A DNA stretch of 8,610 nucleotides, from positions 1-8,610 of the forward strand of contig CAAGJV010000338.1 in NCBI GenBank assembly GCA_900770205.1, written 5' to 3'. Source of the stretch: Desulfovibrionaceae bacterium. GTDB lineage: Bacteria > Desulfobacterota > Desulfovibrionia > Desulfovibrionales > Desulfovibrionaceae. Below, piece after piece: positions 6,063 to 8,610 of this stretch. Each line of letters starts with the position of its first letter. The first letter of the stretch is position 1. The notes under the pieces were generated by a model. That model searched no databases. It was not told the DNA's origin and saw nothing but the letters and a program-made list of their open reading frames with translations. The translations under genes were made by a program, and so were the position numbers.

Positions 6063-8507
6063 TCAGGATTTTCTGCGCTTTCTTGTTTTATAACTGTGTT
6101 CGGCCAGCCAGCCGAGTTCATGCAATCGTTCATCAACCTTATAAAACAGCGTATCCCTGGGGAAGGAGCCATCTTTCCTGCGCCGGCCTGCTTTCATGCC
6201 GGTAAGCAGTTCCATGGCCTCGGAAATATGCGTTACAGGATAGATGAAGAACTTTCCGCTTTTCACCGCATCGATAACCGTATCCTTGAGCATCAGGTGT
6301 TCAATATTATCGTACGGAATAATAACGCCCTGTTCCCCCGTGAGCCCGCGCCTGGAGCAGAGTTCAAAAAAGCCTTCTATTTTCCGCGTCACCCCGCCCA
6401 CGGCCATGATCTGCCCCGACTGACTCACAGCTCCGGTAAACGCAAGAGAAAGCCTGAGAGGCACCTCAGAAATAGCGGAAAGCAGCGCGGCAAGTTCTGC
6501 ACCGGAAGCGGAATCACCCTCTATGCCGCTGTAGCTCTGTTCAAAGCAAAGACTGCCGGAAAGAACCAGCGGCTTATTGTGTGCAAACTGAGAGGCAAGG
6601 TAACTTTTCAGGATCATCATTGCCTTCGTATGGATAGGACCGCCAAGTTCAGCTTCCCTCTCCAGGTCGATAATCCCTCCATGGCCTACGCCCACGGTAC
6701 ACGATATCTGGTGCGGCAGCCCGAATTCGTAATCGCCGCTTGTTGTCACGGCAAGTCCGTTTACGCAGCCCACCGCAGAACCGGAGGTACGCAGCTTGAT
6801 AACATCTCTGGCGTACTCCTCCATGAATATCTGCTCTTCCAGGTCGGCGCGGTAACGCCTCGCTTTCAGCGCCTCATAGAGGCTTGCTCTGTCCACAATA
6901 CTTTTTCCAGACATGGCCGCCGTTGCCGAAGCCTCTATCAGCGTTTCCCTCATCAGAGGAAAGCGCAGGGAAAGCTTGCGGCAATCTTCACACAGTTCTG
7001 ATCCGTGATTGACAAGGGCTGCCAGCGCCTCCCTGTCAAAAGGAAGCAGATCGGCCTCATCCATGATGCGTGCCAGCTGGCAAAGCCATGCACGCACGGC
7101 AGGAGCCGTACGTTCTGTTTCCGAAGCAAGCTGAGCCTTGATTTTAAACTGCTTGGCAAAGCGCTCATCCCGTTCCAGAAGCATATCATACAGGGCATCT
7201 TCACCAATAAGAATGATCTTCACATTAAGAGGCATGGGACCGGGTTCTATGCTCTTAATGCGGGAAGTATCGTTAAAATCCGGGTCTTCTATCCGCGCCA
7301 CACCAGAGCGGAGAGCCCTCATAAGCCCTTCCCATGCCGGTCCGTTGGCCAGAAGATCATTAACATGCAGCACGAGGTAACCGCCATTCGCCCTATGGAG
7401 TGATCCGGCCTTGATAAGCGTGAAATCCGTGATGAGAGCGCCCATCTCAGATTCTCTTTCCACACAGCCAAGGAGATTTCCATACGTGGGGTGATCCTCC
7501 ACAACGACCGGCGCTCCATGCTTATCCCCATTGTCTACCAGCACGTTAATATCATATCTGTACAGGTCTGCATCCTGTACAGGCGGATTTTCTCCATGAG
7601 TCTGAGGAGCAGTCTCCCTGGGAAGGAACAGATCAAGGTGTTCCAGAATATCCGCATTCATGGCATCAAAGAACGAACGGAGGGCATCGCTCTTTTCCTG
7701 GCAGCCGGCAAGGCGGCATGCCTTTTCCGCGACAGGAGCAATAAGCCTGTCCCACAGATACTGGGCCGCCTCTTTTTCGAGCGCCTGTTCTGTTTTCTGA
7801 AAATTCTTTTCTAGCCCTCCCATTTTTCTCACGAAGGGAGCCATGCGCTGAAGAAGCTGATCCGCACGAATCTTGAAAGACTTCCTTTCCGCCTCTTCCA
7901 GCCTGGCGACTTCCTCATCGCTGAGCCTTTTTCCTTCCTTCATGGGAAAGAGAGAAAGAGCCCCCTGTTCTTCCGCATCCAACGAAAAGCCTTTTTCCGC
8001 CGCCATTTCCTCCAGCTTTTTCACCATGGCAGCACGTTCTTCGCGGAACTTTTCCCTTTCTGCACGCCGCTTACGCAGAACTCCATCGGAATCAAGCCTT
8101 GCAGGAAGCTCCTCCTTGAACTGACGGAGAGCGGAAGAGAGCGCATCTTTCAGCTGCCTTCCATTCCCAGGGGGAAGCTGAACAAGCAGCGGCTTATCCT
8201 CGTCTTTGAAATTATTAACGTAGAGAATATCCGGCGGCGTTGCTTCATGCCGGGCAAGAGGCTCAAGAAATTCGCAGAGCATATAGGTGCGGCCCAGATC
8301 CGGAGAACCGGAAAGATACACATTGTAGCCCAAATTGCGGATATGCACGGCAAGTTCAAGCGCCGCCAGGGCCCGCGGCTGAAAAGGCCTGCGCTTTCCT
8401 CCCCGGGGTATGGACCGGCTGTCTTCCCAGGGAACGCGTTCCGATGGCCACGAGGGGCGAAGTTTGTCGGCAGCAAGCGGCGCTGCCGTATGCATCGCCG
8501 GCCTCAT
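6063..8507 (-). CDS. Lon-related AAA+ ATP-dependent protease (family S16, LonC/YcbZ-like)
   Basis: This 814-residue cytoplasmic protein belongs to the Lon-related protease family with an AAA_32-type ATPase and a C-terminal S16 protease domain, related to E. coli YcbZ rather than classical Lon. The N-terminal half has a Walker A-like loop GSPDLGRT (67-74), a charged, probably coiled-coil region (about 140-255), and a second ATPase part with GGYLVLHVNDLL (375-386) and GEDALYDMLLERDERFAKQF (435-454). The protease domain (about 565-770) contains the catalytic Ser666 in GDSASGAE and Lys709 in GGVTRKIEG. Their 43-residue separation equals Ser679-Lys722 of E. coli Lon. Walker A has Arg73 where Lys is usual, and the Walker B-like segment lacks the canonical DE. 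A basic tail (KTRKRRKS) ends the protein. The start at 8507 overlaps the hemC stop as ATGA, and GGGGA precedes it at six bases; Met5 is an alternative. Substrates are unknown. Confidence 0.92.
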   Translation of the reverse strand: MRPAMHTAAPLAADKLRPSWPSERVPWEDSRSIPRGGKRRPFQPRALAALELAVHIRNLGYNVYLSGSPDLGRTYMLCEFLEPLARHEATPPDILYVNNFKDEDKPLLVQLPPGNGRQLKDALSSALRQFKEELPARLDSDGVLRKRRAEREKFREERAAMVKKLEEMAAEKGFSLDAEEQGALSLFPMKEGKRLSDEEVARLEEAERKSFKIRADQLLQRMAPFVRKMGGLEKNFQKTEQALEKEAAQYLWDRLIAPVAEKACRLAGCQEKSDALRSFFDAMNADILEHLDLFLPRETAPQTHGENPPVQDADLYRYDINVLVDNGDKHGAPVVVEDHPTYGNLLGCVERESEMGALITDFTLIKAGSLHRANGGYLVLHVNDLLANGPAWEGLMRALRSGVARIEDPDFNDTSRIKSIEPGPMPLNVKIILIGEDALYDMLLERDERFAKQFKIKAQLASETERTAPAVRAWLCQLARIMDEADLLPFDREALAALVNHGSELCEDCRKLSLRFPLMRETLIEASATAAMSGKSIVDRASLYEALKARRYRADLEEQIFMEEYARDVIKLRTSGSAVGCVNGLAVTTSGDYEFGLPHQISCTVGVGHGGIIDLEREAELGGPIHTKAMMILKSYLASQFAHNKPLVLSGSLCFEQSYSGIEGDSASGAELAALLSAISEVPLRLSLAFTGAVSQSGQIMAVGGVTRKIEGFFELCSRRGLTGEQGVIIPYDNIEHLMLKDTVIDAVKSGKFFIYPVTHISEAMELLTGMKAGRRRKDGSFPRDTLFYKVDERLHELGWLAEHSYKTRKRRKS

Positions 8508-8610
8508 GAATTTTCCCCGCTTTCCGCATAGAGTTCGGCAAGTATTTCCCCGGCGCCTTTTTTCAGAAGTTCTTCTGCCAGTTGCGCTCCCATGGCTTCC
8601 GCCTTTTCCA
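8504..8610 (-). CDS. hemC: Porphobilinogen deaminase (hydroxymethylbilane synthase) HemC, C-terminal fragment
   Basis: Only the last 34 codons are in the window; the gene enters from the right edge and ends with TGA at 8506-8504. The tail contains MGAQLAEELLKKGAGEILAE, which closely matches the C-terminal helix of HemC proteins (E. coli has a similar AEELLxxGAREILAE). HemC joins four porphobilinogen units into hydroxymethylbilane in heme, siroheme and cobalamin precursor synthesis, in the cytoplasm. The catalytic parts and the dipyrromethane-binding Cys lie outside the window. Its stop overlaps the start of the Lon-related protease gene (ATGA), so the two are almost certainly cotranscribed. 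Confidence 0.88.
   Translation of the reverse strand, partial: EKAEAMGAQLAEELLKKGAGEILAELYAESGENS

Noticed and set aside
6051..7001. A 316-codon open frame on the plus strand opposite the Lon-related protease.
   Set aside because: It lies within the conserved protease domain of the minus-strand gene and begins in the terminator tail; the translation shows no family features.

Overview
The window looks like ordinary chromosomal DNA of a Gram-negative bacterium. It carries a gene for making the heptose precursor of lipopolysaccharide, a periplasmic binding-protein transporter and a heme-pathway gene. Base composition is moderately GC-rich. A member of the Desulfovibrionaceae (for example a gut or anaerobic sulfidogen) would fit the gene style and the TRAP transporter, but this is a guess; nothing here proves the taxon.

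Layout, left to right. Positions 1-59 are the 3' part of a tRNA-Asn(GTT) gene cut by the window edge, followed by an intrinsic terminator. A 190-base spacer with two further stem-loops leads to hldE (251-1723, +), the bifunctional heptose-7-phosphate kinase / heptose-1-phosphate adenylyltransferase, which has its own terminator. After an AT-rich promoter-like spacer comes a monocistronic AEC-family (auxin efflux carrier type) membrane transporter (1918-2883, +), also with a terminator. Next is a complete three-part TRAP transporter operon in the order P-Q-M: dctP-like binding protein (2989-4065), dctQ-like small membrane subunit (4117-4596) and dctM-like large membrane subunit (4691-5986), all +. 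A perfect GTGACG-AA-CGTCAC palindrome lies just upstream of the P gene, and a strong 11-bp stem-loop sits between P and Q. The + strand block ends at a stem-loop that can serve both strands.

On the minus strand, converging on the TRAP operon, are the last 34 codons of hemC (porphobilinogen deaminase, entering from the right edge). They overlap by ATGA with a gene for an 814-residue AAA+ Lon-related protease (6063-8507). This has a clear Ser666/Lys709 protease dyad but an arginine in place of the Walker A lysine.

The genes fall into independent units: tRNA, hldE, AEC, TRAP and hemC-protease. I see no mobile element, CRISPR array, prophage or defence island. No convincingly new multi-gene system is visible. 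The most checkable points are regulatory: the operator-like palindrome and P/Q hairpin of the TRAP operon, the double hairpin in front of hldE, and the hemC-protease coupling. The TRAP substrate cannot be named because no catabolic genes are adjacent.
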